Positions 1 through 10,518 of a DNA stretch of 64,000 nucleotides are shown here, piece by piece (positions within the stretch are counted from its first letter, which is position 1; every line of letters starts with the position of its first letter). The position numbers and the translations under genes were made by a program. Below the pieces are notes generated by a model, which saw only the letters and a list, made by a program, of their open reading frames with translations, searched no databases and had not been told where the DNA came from. Source of the DNA: Myoxocephalus aenaeus (taxonomy: Eukaryota; Chordata; Actinopteri; Perciformes; Cottidae); NCBI GenBank assembly GCA_038501785.1, contig JBAMJR010000154.1, forward strand, positions 7,095,001-7,159,000, given 5' to 3'.

Positions 1-1717
1 GCGCCGCCCAACTGCGCCCCCCCAAAAAAAATGTCACCAGCCGCCACTGGTGACAAGTTTTAGATTTGAACTTAACTGTTCAAGTTAAAACTTAGTTAAA
101 CTTACAATAATGCCTTGTGTTGACTTTTTTAGATTTGTTAGTGTTAATTGAACTTGGCTCTTCAAGTTATCAGTAAAAAAAAAAGAGAAAAGACTGGAAA
201 AGGCGGGAGTGAGGGTTTAAAAAAAAAACAATTAACCTGACAACCTCCAGTGTCAGGTTCACAGTTACTTTCCACCTGCAACAAGTAGAGCGGACTGAGC
301 AGCGCGCTGAGGAGTCTTTTTCTTAATTAATAGCATGTGTAACATTAGTAATGTAACACAGTTATGTAGCTCGTGCTTGTCAATGGTCTGTGAAGAGAAT
401 TTATGATTTATATAGCATTGGCTGAATACTCTGTTTAATGATTTATATAACATTGGGTGAATACTCTGTTTATGATTAATATAGCTTTGGTTGAATACTC
501 TGTTTTTAAGATAATGCTTGCTTAAAGATGAAGGATGTGTGTGTGTGTGTGTGTGTGTGTCAGGTGTGAGAAACCACAGAACTCTTACTCCCCTGTCTGT
601 CAGATAAAGTTTGGGAGAGCCATGATATGAGTCTCACACACAGGTCTTGTGTTCATTGTTCTAACTATTAATTAAATGTATCAGTAGGTGCAAACTCATC
701 TTTTCACCCTCGTCCTGTATCCGGCCTTGAGGAGAGAGCAACAGTGTTTCAAGGGTAGTTGTCTGGGAACCTGGGTTGTGTGTTTTTCTCTGGGAATATT
801 TGAAAAGTATTGGAGTCAGAAAAAAGAGAAAGTCGGATAGAAAGAGGATAAGAACCCTTTACTCTCTGAGTTCGGGGCTCACTCATCCTGAGGCGTGCTG
901 ACCGTGTGAAGGGCAGACAGACAGGGGAGCGGAGTCCAAGGCCTTGTATTAGGTATGCATTTCATGTATGTGTGTAATTGCTAAAATAAATAACCTTGAT
1001 TGTAATATAACCCGTTCTGTCAATTCTTGAACACTCGAGGAATATCCCGGCGAGGAGAATTCCACTTCATCTGGAAAGGCTTAGATACTTTGTGGCTTTA
1101 ATGTTTAGCTAGCTTAACAATGTCCCTGAATAGAACTTCTTCTAAGACAAATGGTTGACCTATTTTATCCGTCCTGCAGTTGATAAAACATAATTAATGT
1201 AGAAGTAGAAGCTATTGGTTCATGTTTTAAAGTGACCACAATTTTCTTTCATTATGTCTTGCTTCATTTAAGTTAAGTTTTTCGCTCAACACCCCTCCCC
1301 CCCCCAACAGGCTTGTTCGGTTAGCTAGCTAGCTAGCGCGTTTTAGCTAGCTAGCTAACACGAACTTTAAGCAGTCTGAATGTATAGAGTCATAAGGCTG
1401 AGGGATTCACATTGAACGGCAGAGTCACTGCCCATGATTTGCTTACTCTTTGTATTTTATTTTGACCTGACAGTAATGACTTTAATGCAGAGCATGATGT
1501 AGGGACGCAGCAGCGCACTGAGCACAGACCGTGTTGCAATACTAATTCTTGAGACTTGCTCTATTGAATTGGATTATATTGAGGTGTTTCTCGTACTCTA
1601 CAGTAAATGTAATATATTTAAACATCACAATCTACGGTCTCACTTATACCTAAACAAAGCTAAAACAGAATATTTCAAACATCAAGGTTGAAACTCTTGC
1701 AGGGCTGTTGCCTGATA
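1..1717. other. AT-rich intergenic DNA upstream of the foldback element
   Basis: No supportable gene. It has a small hairpin gtcaccag/ctggtgac at 33-54, the three-copy repeat at 404-505, (GT)n at 537-560 and a GCTA-rich self-complementary tract at 1320-1360. Confidence 0.6.
404..505 (+). repeat. Three-copy 34-bp tandem repeat
   Basis: Three successive 34-bp units of the form gatttatatagcattggctg...aatactctgttta, each differing at a few positions. Confidence 0.8.
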
Positions 1718-2122
1718 TGGAGGACTGAAAATGACTTAAGTATAAATAAATAAATGCAGGAATAAATACAGGAATAAATAAATAAATGCTTAAATAAATG
1801 TATAAATAAATAAATAAATAAATGCAGTAATAAATAAATAAATGCTTCAATAAATGTAGAAATAAATACAGGAATAAATAAATAAATGCTTAAATAAATG
1901 TAGAAATAAATAAATAAATACAGTAATATATAAATATAAGTTATACCTAAACAGGACATCATTAAATAAATCTATTTCTACATTTCTGTATTTATTCATT
2001 TATTTATGGCTGTATTTATGTGTCCACACGTATTTATACATTTATTTATGCCTTATATTTCTGTGTCCTTATATGCAAATGAGCTGGGGCGGTCCGAACC
2101 TCTGTCTAAAGCATGATTGGTC
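1718..2122 (+). repeat. Left arm of the foldback element
   Basis: Dominated by aaataaatg-type units (1741-1930), followed by a non-repetitive block matching the right arm in inverted orientation. The ORFs rich in Tyr/Leu/Ile/Phe here are products of this low-complexity DNA. Confidence 0.7.
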
Positions 2123-2897
2123 ACAGGAGTGTGATCGCTCCTGCTATGTTGTGCTCTACTACTTCTGCCTTCACATGTTGTTGAAGTTGGCAAGCTCAGC
2201 TAACCGTTAGCAGAAGTCCGGATTTTCAATGCCCTGTCCGGCGTCCGGCGCAGCATCAAGCCGGACGCGTATTTGTCCTCCTTTTTGCAGACCTGCAAAC
2301 TTGTCACCTTACGGCGAGTGGTCGTGATCTTCATAATAGAAGATCTTTGATGAGTCTTGGCCAATCAGCGTTAAGATGTCTCCAGCAGCCGTTTCTCAAT
2401 ACGCGTTCTTCTCTGTACTTGATGAGGAAACTCACAACTGAAAGTTGACGTTCTCTGAATACTCCTGTTGTTGAGTCACAACATGTACTTTTAGGATGTT
2501 TTCAGGCGAGAAGTTAGTTGTTTAAGCATCAAATCTGTGATCGGTTATTCAAGAATCAGCCGACTTAAAAAGATACGGCGACCAGTTGAGGTCCTGCTGA
2601 GGGACCGTGAGTCCCGCATCACCGGGCCGTCAGCGCTGTGCTGCCCGGCGAGAGCAGCCTGATCCCGGCAGGACTTTTAGAAATGATCCGCTGATCCCTA
2701 GTGGTGCTCAACCTGCCCTTTTGCCCTGGATGAGAAAAGTGCCCCTTCTGCTGGAGCCCAATGTTTTTCTTCATTCATCAGTATTTAAGAATTAAAAATG
2801 ACTCTCTCTGTCATCAATTCCCCCCAAATGTGTTTGATATCTGACGGGGCATTTACTTGAGTTATTGTGAGAATTTCGCCCCGAGAGAATTTCGCCC

Positions 2898-2985
2898 CTC
2901 AGCGCTGCATGAGCACTACGTCGAGGAGGAGGGAGGGGGGCTCCCTCCTCCCTCCTCCTCCTCGTAGTGCTCATGCAGCGCTGAG
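2898..2985. repeat. Long hairpin with 40-bp arms
   Basis: CTCAGCGCTGCATGAGCACT at the left is mirrored by AGTGCTCATGCAGCGCTGAG at the right. The stem continues through a purine-rich gaggaggaggga tract paired with tccctcctcctc, leaving almost no loop. It is preceded by two direct copies of gagaatttcgcccc (about 2869-2897). Confidence 0.9.
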
Positions 2986-3099
2986 CCTAAACTGGTGCAG
3001 CTACTTCTGCAGCATCAGACAAACAGCATCAGACAAACAGCATCAGACAAACGGGTAATGACGTGTTTCAATCCCCCGACGTTGTTTGGTGATAAATGA

Positions 3100-3595
3100 A
3101 CCACAACATTAGCGCCGCTGAAAACATTACGTCGCAACTGGTCCGACGTTTCCTAAAAAATAAACAAACTCACGAAATCCGTGATTTCAAAGCCTTGTCC
3201 AGCTGTTTACTGACGTTTGTCATGTTTAATGAAGAGAGAGAGAGAGAAAGAGAGAGAGATTCTCTTCATCAAACGCTCTGCAAGAAGAAAGCCTGGACCG
3301 CTCCACAGCCTACAAGCTAATGATGGTGTAATTCACACAATACAAGCATTGAGGTCTGAGGAGAAGTTTGCCGAAATATTTCAAGGTGCGTCAGAGAAGC
3401 TGTGACTAGCGGGGCTTTCAAACAGTCCGTCTGCGCATTAAATGGGTCGACGTATTTTTTGCAAAATCAATAAAAAGATTTTAAAAGAAAAATAAATAAA
3501 TAACACAAACACAAACTTCGATATGAACGTAAGAGCCGCATGAAACCAGGCAAAGAGCCGCATGCGGCTCGGGAGCCGCGGGTTGGCCAGGCCTG
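3100..3595 (+). mobile_element. Possible hAT transposon remnant (3' end)
   Basis: The end ggttggccaggcctg (3581-3595) preceded by the hairpin gagccgcatgcggctc resembles terminal sequences of hAT elements with CAGG...CCTG ends. Upstream ORFs are interrupted and contain a (GA)n tract; no transposase domain can be defended and no matching left end was found. Confidence 0.3.
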
Positions 3596-3819
3596 CTCCA
3601 AGGAGATCAATTACAGTAAAAAGGGCTCACATCTCTCTTCACACTTAATAAAATCAAACTGCACCCCTCCTGTGCAATTATTCACAGCCTCACAAAATAC
3701 TGCATAGTGTCCTCCTTTTTGGTGTTATGGATATGGTCACCCTAGCCTAGACAGCTTTTTGACTTCATCTACAGGGGCCATGTGCCAGGGATCGGTTGCT
3801 TCTGTCTTGCTCCCCTACT

Positions 3820-4255
3820 TGACCAATCCTGTTTAACAATGAGGTTCGGAAATACAGAAATACAGAAATAAATAAATGAAGAAATACGTGTGGACACATA
3901 AATACAGGCATAAATAAATGAAGAAATACAGAAATGTAGAAATAGATTTATTTAATGATGTCCTGTTTAGGTATAACTTATATTTATATATTCCTGTATT
4001 TATTTATTTATTTACACATTTAATTAAGCATTTATTTATTTATTTCTGTATTTCTGTATTTATTTATACATTTATTTAAGCATGTATTTATTTATTCCTG
4101 TATTTATTTATACATTTATACATTTATTTAAGCATTTATTTATTTATTCCTGCATTTATTTATTTATTTATACATTTATTTAAGCATTTATTTATTTATT
4201 CCTGTATTTATTCCTGCATTTATTTATTTATAATTAAGTCATTTACGGTCCTCCA
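3820..4255 (-). repeat. Right arm of the foldback element
   Basis: Inverted counterpart of the left arm: tgaccaatc...gaggttcgga, then tgtggacacataaatac, the gataacttatattt block and tattta-rich minisatellite out to the terminal gtcctcca. Confidence 0.7.
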
Positions 4256-4329
4256 TAGCCTTATACTGCACACGTTTGAGCTAATCCAATAAACTGACTG
4301 GAAATTGTTGAAGTCAACCTACTGCTTCG

Positions 4330-5240
4330 CCCAATTAGTTGATGTGGGAGAGTCAAGACAGAGTCGTAGAATCTTCTGTTAAAGCAAGTTTATTATTAAA
4401 GCAAAGATCTTTGGAGATCACACCACAGAGTATAAGTCTGTTACAGCCAAGCGCCAAGTGAGATCTGAATAACAGTTACACCGTTATAGTTGTAGAGCCC
4501 GCCCTTTTGTAAGTGGAACTTACTCTTGCATCAGCCACTTGTCTGTCTTGTCAATACCAATCCATTAATGCTGTTGAGTTCTTGAAACTCTGGGAGTTGG
4601 CGCGGAAATAAGGACCGGGGTCCGAAGAAGTTATGATATAAGAATATTTAATAAGCGAGTGAAATGACAGAACAGGTTATGCTTTCGATCGATCGAGCTG
4701 TTTTCTAATCCACCAGTGCACTTCTCGCCTGGAGTTCCTCCTTCGTCCGTGGTGGCCAGAAAAGAGGCCGTTCTCCCAGGTACAGTCAATTTTATATCCT
4801 CCATGGAGCTCGAGCCCTCCTTCTTCTTCTTCGTCGGTCTTCCTCGGTGGGTTCTTGAAATCAGTTCTCCAGCTCCGCCCCTCAGGCGAACAAGAGAACT
4901 ACAATTCCTTTACATGCAGTATCTAGTATCTAACATTCCATTCATACATTAATCATTAATAAAATCAGTGACCTACATATGCATGCCATTACAAATCCTT
5001 CATAATAATATCCCTTATTAATTATCATATTCCATGCATTGTAATGTACACCCAAACAACTTCTCATTTTACATTGTACCAAGTCCAGAAATGACGAACT
5101 TGGTTCTAAAAACCCTACAATGCCATATATGACTCCAAGAGATAGTTGTGATCATGTTTATACTTTCTGTTCTTCAACTATCTGGCTGACTCATCTGTCT
5201 GCTGCTAGGGTGCGGTTTGGTCAGTTGGACCCTTGTGACA
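4330..5240 (-). mobile_element. Possible solo LTR, - strand orientation
   Basis: Read on the - strand it begins TGTCACAAGGG (5240), has a TATA-like GATATAAAA at about 4789-4797 and an AATAAA about 400 bases further (near 4388), and ends near ...TCCCACA. That order (TG, TATA, poly(A), CA) is what an LTR has. No target duplication, primer binding site or internal retroviral gene is visible, so this is a weak call. Confidence 0.3.
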
Positions 5241-5497
5241 GACAGAACTTTCTATTCCCTTATTCCTGCGTCTAGCCTAGCATAAGACAAAACAGCATAT
5301 GTATATAATAAATCCACAAAGTGTATTTGAATATTAGATGTGTAATACTTGGTTTATACTTTTTTTTGTAAAGGATTTTTGTTTCAAAATTGCTTGATCC
5401 CTGTTTTTGTTTTAAATATTTAGAAATGTAAAAGATTGATAATTTGAGCGTAAAGTAAACGCATGTTATATTTATATGAAATACAAATATTAGATGT

Positions 5498-6385
5498 GTG
5501 TTTTATTTTTCTGAAACACAAATTTTCACTAAATGTGCAATTCATTTGATTTTTTCTGTTTTCAGATGTCATCAAGAATGTCCAGTACGTGACGTGAAAT
5601 GTAAGTTTTGTGCATTCTCCTCTAACGGACAAAGAACAATAATCCAGCATCATAAACAGCATCATGGACATGATCGGTGGTGTTTAGGCCTTCTCTGTAC
5701 TCAAGTTAGCATTATACCTTTGGTATTGCATTCATCTCTCTTGTCTGTTTTTGTAGGATACAAACCAGAACCGAAGAACAGCTGTCCTGCTTGGTCTTCA
5801 TGCTACTATCTTTCAGAGGATTCCTCCGACATAATCCGGATGTGTGATGAAAGACAGTATTTACACATTTACTACACTCAATGGTTGTAATGCGACAATG
5901 GTAACATGTGTTGTGTTCATTAGCTTTATTACCCATAGCCACACACATTTTTATAGAGATTTTGTATAATTGTAAACTACCCTTTCCTTCACCTTTTTAT
6001 TTTAGGGATTTTTAATGAGGACTCTCAAAACATTGAACTAGTACTATTTTGGAGATGTCAGTTAAGATGTGAATGTCTTTATATGTCTTCAGGTTCACGG
6101 AGAAACCCTGGATGAATGCAGGTTGGACTGTTGATGGGACTCGAAGGCGTTCTGCATGATTCACTTCCTTTGGAAGTCTTCCATGTGGCCGAGGCAGCAG
6201 AGAAGATCGTCCAACATGAGCTCAGACGTGTCCACAGGCTTCATGTTGATGGGCACAATCTACTGCCTTGACCTGAGTACCCCCATAATATGAACGACAC
6301 CTTTGAGTTTCATGGACATTAAACCGGACCAGTGCTCAGCAAGACTCCACGGGCTCAGAACCAAACTGCTCGGCTATATATGGTA
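5498..6385 (+). pseudogene. Decayed fragment of a teleost C2H2-type zinc finger gene
   Basis: The 5498-5890 frame contains a single CKFCAFSSNGQRTIIQHHKQ-type finger (C-x2-C, H-x4-H spacing). Further downstream, fragments FMLMGTIYCLDL and, in another frame, YPHNMNDTFEFHGH then SARLHGLRTKLL are recognisable as the end of a family of multi-copy fish zinc-finger proteins. The frames are broken by shifts and stops. The family name is from memory and tentative. Confidence 0.35.
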
Positions 6386-6500
6386 AATGGACTGTACTTG
6401 TGTTTCTCTCTTCTAGTCTTCCGACCACTCAAAGCTCTTTAACACTACTTGTCATCATTCACCCATTCACACACATATCTGTCAGATTGCCTCCACTTGT
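6378..6500 (+). repeat. Teleost interspersed repeat fragment
   Basis: The stretch tatggtaaatggactgtact followed by tagtcttccgaccactcaaa and cattcacccattcacacaca is a very common interspersed sequence in teleost genomes. Recognition is from general familiarity. Confidence 0.5.
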
Positions 6501-6658
6501 ATTTGGGTATGAGGAGATGTACTTGTAGCGAATGTTTCAGTCTGTGTATATTTTCTTCCAATACATGTTATATCCTTTGAACAGAAGTAAGAATTGTTGG
6601 TCATTTCTTTTCTATAAAGCAAACACATTTTAAATTGTCAGTCAAAATAATGTTTATA

Positions 6659-8237
6659 CAGTGGGGGAAAAAAGTATTTAGTCAGCCACCAATTGTGCAA
6701 GTTCTCCCACTTAAAAAGATGAGAGAGGCCTGTAATTTTCATCATAGGTATACCTCAACTATGAGAGACAAAATGAGAAAAGAAAATCCAGAAAATCACA
6801 TTATCTGATTTTTAAATAATTAATTAGTGAATTCCTCTGTAAAATAAGTATTTGGTCACCTACAAACAAGATTTCTGGATTGACATGTACAGGCCTGTAA
6901 CTGACCTGTAACTTCTTCTTTAAGAGGCTCCTCTGTCCTCCACTTGTTACCTTTATTAATGGCACCTGTTTGAACTCCTTATCAGTATAAAAGACACCTG
7001 TCCACAACCTCAAACAGTCACACTCCAAACTCCACTATGGCCAAGACCAAAGAGCTGTCAAAGGACACCAGAAACAAAATTGTAGACCTGCATCAGGCTG
7101 GGAAGACTGAATCTGCAATAGGTAAGCAGCTTGGTGTGAAGAAATCAACTGTGGGAGCAATTATTAGAAAATGGAAGACATACAAGACCACTGATAATCT
7201 CCCTCGATCTGGGGCTCCACGCAAGATCTCACCCCGTGGGGTCAAAATGATCACAAGAACGGTGAACAAAAATCCCAGAACCACACGGGGGGACCTAGTG
7301 AATGACCTGCAGAGAGCTGGGACCAAAGTAACAAAGGCCACCATCAGTAACACACTACGCCGCCAGGGACTCAAATCCTGCAGTGCCAGACGTGTGACAG
7401 TACATGTCCAGGCCCGTCTGAAGTTTGCTAGAGAGCATTTGGATGATCCAGAAGAGGATTGGGAGAATGTCGTATGGTCAGATGAAACCAAAATATAACT
7501 TTTTGGTAGAAACTCAACTAGTCGCGTTTGGAGGAGAAAGAATGCTGAGGTGCATCCAAAGAACACCATACCTACTGCTTTGGGGCTGTTTTTCTGCAAA
7601 GGGACCAGGACGACTGATCCGTGTAAAGGAAAGAATGAATGGGGCCATGTATCGTGAGATTTTGAGTGAAAACCTCCTTCCATCAGCAAGGGCATTGAAG
7701 ATGAAACGTGGCTGGGTCTTTCAGCACGACAATGATCCCAAACACACCACCCGGGCAACGAAGGAGTGGCTTCGTAAGAAGCATTTCAAGGTCCTGGAGT
7801 GGCCGAGCCAGTCTCCAGATCTCAACCCCATAGAAAATCTTTGGAGGGAGTTGAAAGTCTGTGTTGCCCAGCGACAGCCCCAAAACATCACTGCTCTAGA
7901 GGAGATCTGCATGGAGGAATGGGCCAAAATACCAGCAACAGTGTGTGAAAACCTTGTGAAGACTTACAGAAAACGTTTGACCTCTGTCATTGCCAACAAA
8001 GAGTATATAACAAAGTATTGAGATGAACTTTTGTTATTGACCAAATACTTATTTTCCACCATAATTTGCAAATAAATTCTTTAAAAATCTGACAATGTGA
8101 TTTTCAGGATTTTCTTTTCTCATTTTGTCTGTCATAGTTGAGGTATACCTATGATAAACATTACAGGCCTCTCTCATCTTTTTAAGTGGGAGAACTTGCA
8201 CAATTGGTGGCTGACTAAATACTTTTTTCCCCCACTG
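6659..8237 (+). mobile_element. Tc1/mariner transposon, nearly full length, inactivated
   Basis: The ends CAGTGGGGGAAAAAAGTATT and its inverted copy (8218-8237) are flanked by TA (6657-6658 and 8238-8239). The inverted repeats extend roughly 150 bp (cagccaccaattgtgcaagt ... aggtatacctcaactatgag) and match closely. The 1579-bp length and the single transposase frame are typical for Tc1 elements of fish. The transposase is broken, so it cannot move itself. The similarity of its two ends suggests a fairly young insertion. Confidence 0.95.
7037..8021 (+). pseudogene. Tc1 transposase, broken by a stop and a deletion
   Basis: ATG 7037 starts MAKTKELSKDTRNKIVDLHQ. The N-terminal paired-like helix-turn-helix DNA-binding region (GKTESAIGKQLGVKKSTVG, then TRTVNKNPRTTRGDLVNDLQ) is followed by the DDE domain. 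The first catalytic Asp is in WSDETKI (about 7482-7495), immediately followed by a TAA at 7496-7498 where the family has Glu (a one-base change). The frame then continues LFGRNSTSRVWRRKN to NTIPT, where a short deletion near 7573 removes the GGGSIM-type segment and shifts the frame. The rest, 7577-8021, retains the second Asp (QHDNDPKHT) and Glu of the DD34E triad (NPIENLWRELK). Confidence 0.93.
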
Positions 8238-8239
8238 TA

Positions 8240-9639
8240 CATGTACACTAGTGCCCTGATATCCGTCCACTATTCAAGCAATATGAATACCAAAATATGT
8301 ATTTAGTATAAAACTAGAGCCTCAGCTTCTAGAAGTGCATAGACCTTTCACACAGACAGCACCAACTTGAATATGTGACGGTGTGTGTTGGCACAGGCCA
8401 TCACATTCATTTATTAACTTTGTGCAAAATCAATAAAGGTATTGCAGTAAAGCACAAAGTGTAAAGTTAGGAGTCAAATGTGTCTTTTCATGTTAATATG
8501 AAAAAAAGAATGCAAAAATAAACCTTTAAAAAAAATGTATACTTAAAAATAAAATGTTAACTCAATGGAACTCAATATTTCAAAATATCTCTCCTCTTAT
8601 CTCTTAAATGAAACCTGTATTTACCTTCAACACAACTGAGAGTAAAAATCACACAACAATAACACACTTTCATAGCATTTATAGTTTATATTTATATTAA
8701 CATTGACACTGGAAAGTGTATCACAAACTAGAGATAATTGCATAATGTTCATGAATAAAATGATTAAGATATGGGTGATTTTGACAAACCCCAAAACACA
8801 TCCATAGTTCTGTATGATGAAACAAAAATAAACAAAGTTAAACCCGCGGTCGCGTCAGACTTTCTCTTGTCGGACAGGATTGTAAAAAGTCCTAAAACAC
8901 AGGTTGAGTTTGTGATTCTAACCTCAATACACTTGCCAATGTTGTCCAATTTCTGTGAATGTCTCCTCACATTTAAAAATACATATACAGTAAAGTAGTC
9001 TACACCTCTACAGTTCACTGGTTATACGTGTGAGTTAAAAACTTTGGTAAGTAAATGAGGAACCTGCACACATGTAAAGTCTGATTTCCCAGTCTAAAAG
9101 ATCTTCTTTCTCTCTCCATTGTGTCTTCATTATGTTTGGTTCAAATTTACCAGCAGTTGTTATATACACCTATTGCTTTCTATCGTTTACTTTTTATGTT
9201 ACTTTGTGGTATTTTATCTCCATTTAACTTTATATTGGTGTAATTGACTGATTGTATTTCATTGCAATGCAGACTTTTCTTTTGTTCTTGTTTAAACCAT
9301 CAAAGTACTTTTGTTTTGTGCTGTATGCATAAAGTTGAATAGTTTTAGGCTAATTAAGTTTATTGTTAATATTACTTTACATATGCAGCTTTGTGACATA
9401 ATGATGACTAAACTACTAAAACTAGAGTTTAAGACATTATTTTCTACTTTCAGAAACCTGTGGTTTACTTTAACGGCATTAAAGTACTTTTAAGCAACTT
9501 TAAGTAAAGTGTCAGAGCAACATCGTGCTTCCTGTTATTAGGAGCTGCAATGATTGCCACGAGACAGAACATAAAGGGTGTATTTGTCTAATGACGCAGA
9601 TGTGTCAGTTGCTCATCGTGTGGCCGGCCTGTCCCTCTG
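8240..9639. other. AT-rich intergenic DNA
   Basis: Between the Tc1 element and the CpG-rich promoter region. Short overlapping ORFs on both strands (for example 8764-9018) have no recognisable domain. I see nothing else supportable. Confidence 0.5.
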
Positions 9640-9863
9640 AGCATCACTTCCTCAGCAGTCATTTGACGGCCCAGACTGGCGGAAAGAACCGTCATCGAGT
9701 TATTCGATGCTCCTGCGCAAATAGCGCAGACTGTCGGTCCTCCGCTGACGGGGCCTTACGGAAAGTGCGTTAGACGCGTTGGTGAATGACGGGCCTTCCG
9801 TGCGTCGACGTAAAACAGGCTGGGGGTTTTCTCTTTTTTTTTTGGTACCGAGCGAAGAGGAGC

Positions 9864-9875
9864 TGCACACGGCAC
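9864..9875 (+). promoter_or_regulatory. Metal response element candidate (MTF-1 site)
   Basis: TGCACACGGCAC matches the extended MRE consensus TGCRCNCGGCCC at 11 of 12 positions, with an intact TGCRCNC core. It ends 16 bp before the TATA box. A second core, TGCGCTC, is at 10155-10161. ZIP10 genes are known to respond to zinc through MTF-1, so the position fits, but the seven-base core is common by chance. Confidence 0.45.
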
Positions 9876-9891
9876 TCGAGTGAGGTAGCTA

Positions 9892-9898
9892 TATAAAA
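9892..9898 (+). promoter_or_regulatory. TATA box candidate
   Basis: TATAAAA within gctatataaaaaccc, in the CpG-rich region. A start site about 30 bp downstream would fall near 9920-9930, in tcattcactcccaca. Confidence 0.45.
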
Positions 9899-9927
9899 AC
9901 CCATTTGTTGTCATTCACTCCCACAAC

Positions 9928-10071
9928 ATGGACCCGGGCGGTGTTCTCCGCGACGCGTGTACGTTACTAACCACTATTGTGAGCGCGTGTCACGGTATCT
10001 CCAACCGGCACACGTTATCGTTGCTCTCGGTCGGCGTGGAGACAATTCCCCGCGAGTCGTCTGCTAGCTAA
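9928..10071 (+). other. Short ORF at the candidate transcription start, 47 codons
   Basis: ATG 9928 follows ccacaac and reads MDPGGVLRDACTLLTT... to TAA at 10069-10071. It resembles no family I know. If the TATA box is used, it would be an upstream ORF in the slc39a10 leader; it may equally be meaningless open frame in CpG-rich DNA. Confidence 0.25.
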
Positions 10072-10105
10072 CGTTAGCTGGCGGAATTGTTGCCTTCCAC
10101 TCCGG

Positions 10106-10136
10106 CTAGCGTTAGCATTAGCGCTAGCATTAGCCG
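10106..10136 (+). repeat. Short TTAGC/CTAGC hexamer array
   Basis: Five hexamers in a row of the form GCTAGC, GTTAGC, ATTAGC, GCTAGC, ATTAGC, within the CpG-rich region. Similar GCTA-rich tracts occur at 1320-1360, 13075-13100 and 44628-44640. Confidence 0.5.
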
Positions 10137-10481
10137 GTCCGCGAGGGGCGGCGTTGCGCTCGCGCCCCTGGCAGCCCTCAGGGGCTCCTCGCGGTGGACA
10201 ATGGCGACAAGTTGTGTGCCGACGGTTCACGCATTTGATGAGTTTCTAAACGCTGGTGTGTTGTACGGCACGTTTCAATGACGAGGGAAGGAGAGGGGTG
10301 CTCGGCGTGGCTTCACGCGCACCACGTGCGGCGTTTAAGCCCCGCTCCGTGGACGAGACGTGATAACTGATGGGCGGTAAACCGCGTCGGGGCTTCTTAA
10401 ACAACGTGGGTGCTAAGTTTTAAGAAATACAAACGTATGTGACTTGAGTTGCTTTTAAAATTGGATTTTAAATGTACCCCC

Positions 10482-10518
<37 letters not shown>

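Larger units (their letters stand above)
1718..4255. mobile_element. Foldback element with ~400 bp inverted arms, TA flanks
   Basis: The left end (TGGAGGACTGAAAATGACTT) is mirrored at the right end (AAGTCATTTACGGTCCTCCA), each flanked by TA. The arms (1718-2122 and 3820-4255) correspond through an A/T-rich minisatellite of aaataaatg type, an inner block around gataacttatatttata and tgtccacacgtattta, and a proximal block ggtccgaacctc...attggtca. The arms are diverged and differ in repeat copy number. The middle carries a long hairpin (2898-2985) and a hAT-like fragment (about 3100-3595), but no transposase. It is probably a nonautonomous DNA element with older insertions inside; the TA duplication would fit Tc1/mariner-like insertion but does not prove it. 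Confidence 0.7.
9640..10430 (+). promoter_or_regulatory. CpG-rich candidate promoter of slc39a10
   Basis: CpG is strikingly frequent here compared with the AT-rich flanks on both sides. It holds a TATA box (TATAAAA, 9892-9898) and a near-consensus metal response element (9864-9875). It lies about 10.4 kb upstream of the first coding exon on the same strand, as expected for a gene with a long first intron and noncoding 5' exon(s). No other gene is visible for which it could serve, but the assignment is positional. Confidence 0.55.

Noticed and set aside
7093..7758. 221-codon ORF on the - strand within the Tc1 element
   Set aside because: It is the antisense shadow of the transposase, with no recognisable domain.
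6300..9600. Search for tRNA or rRNA genes in the repeat-rich intergenic region (and elsewhere)
   Set aside because: I found no cloverleaf with A and B boxes or rRNA-like block that I could defend by eye.
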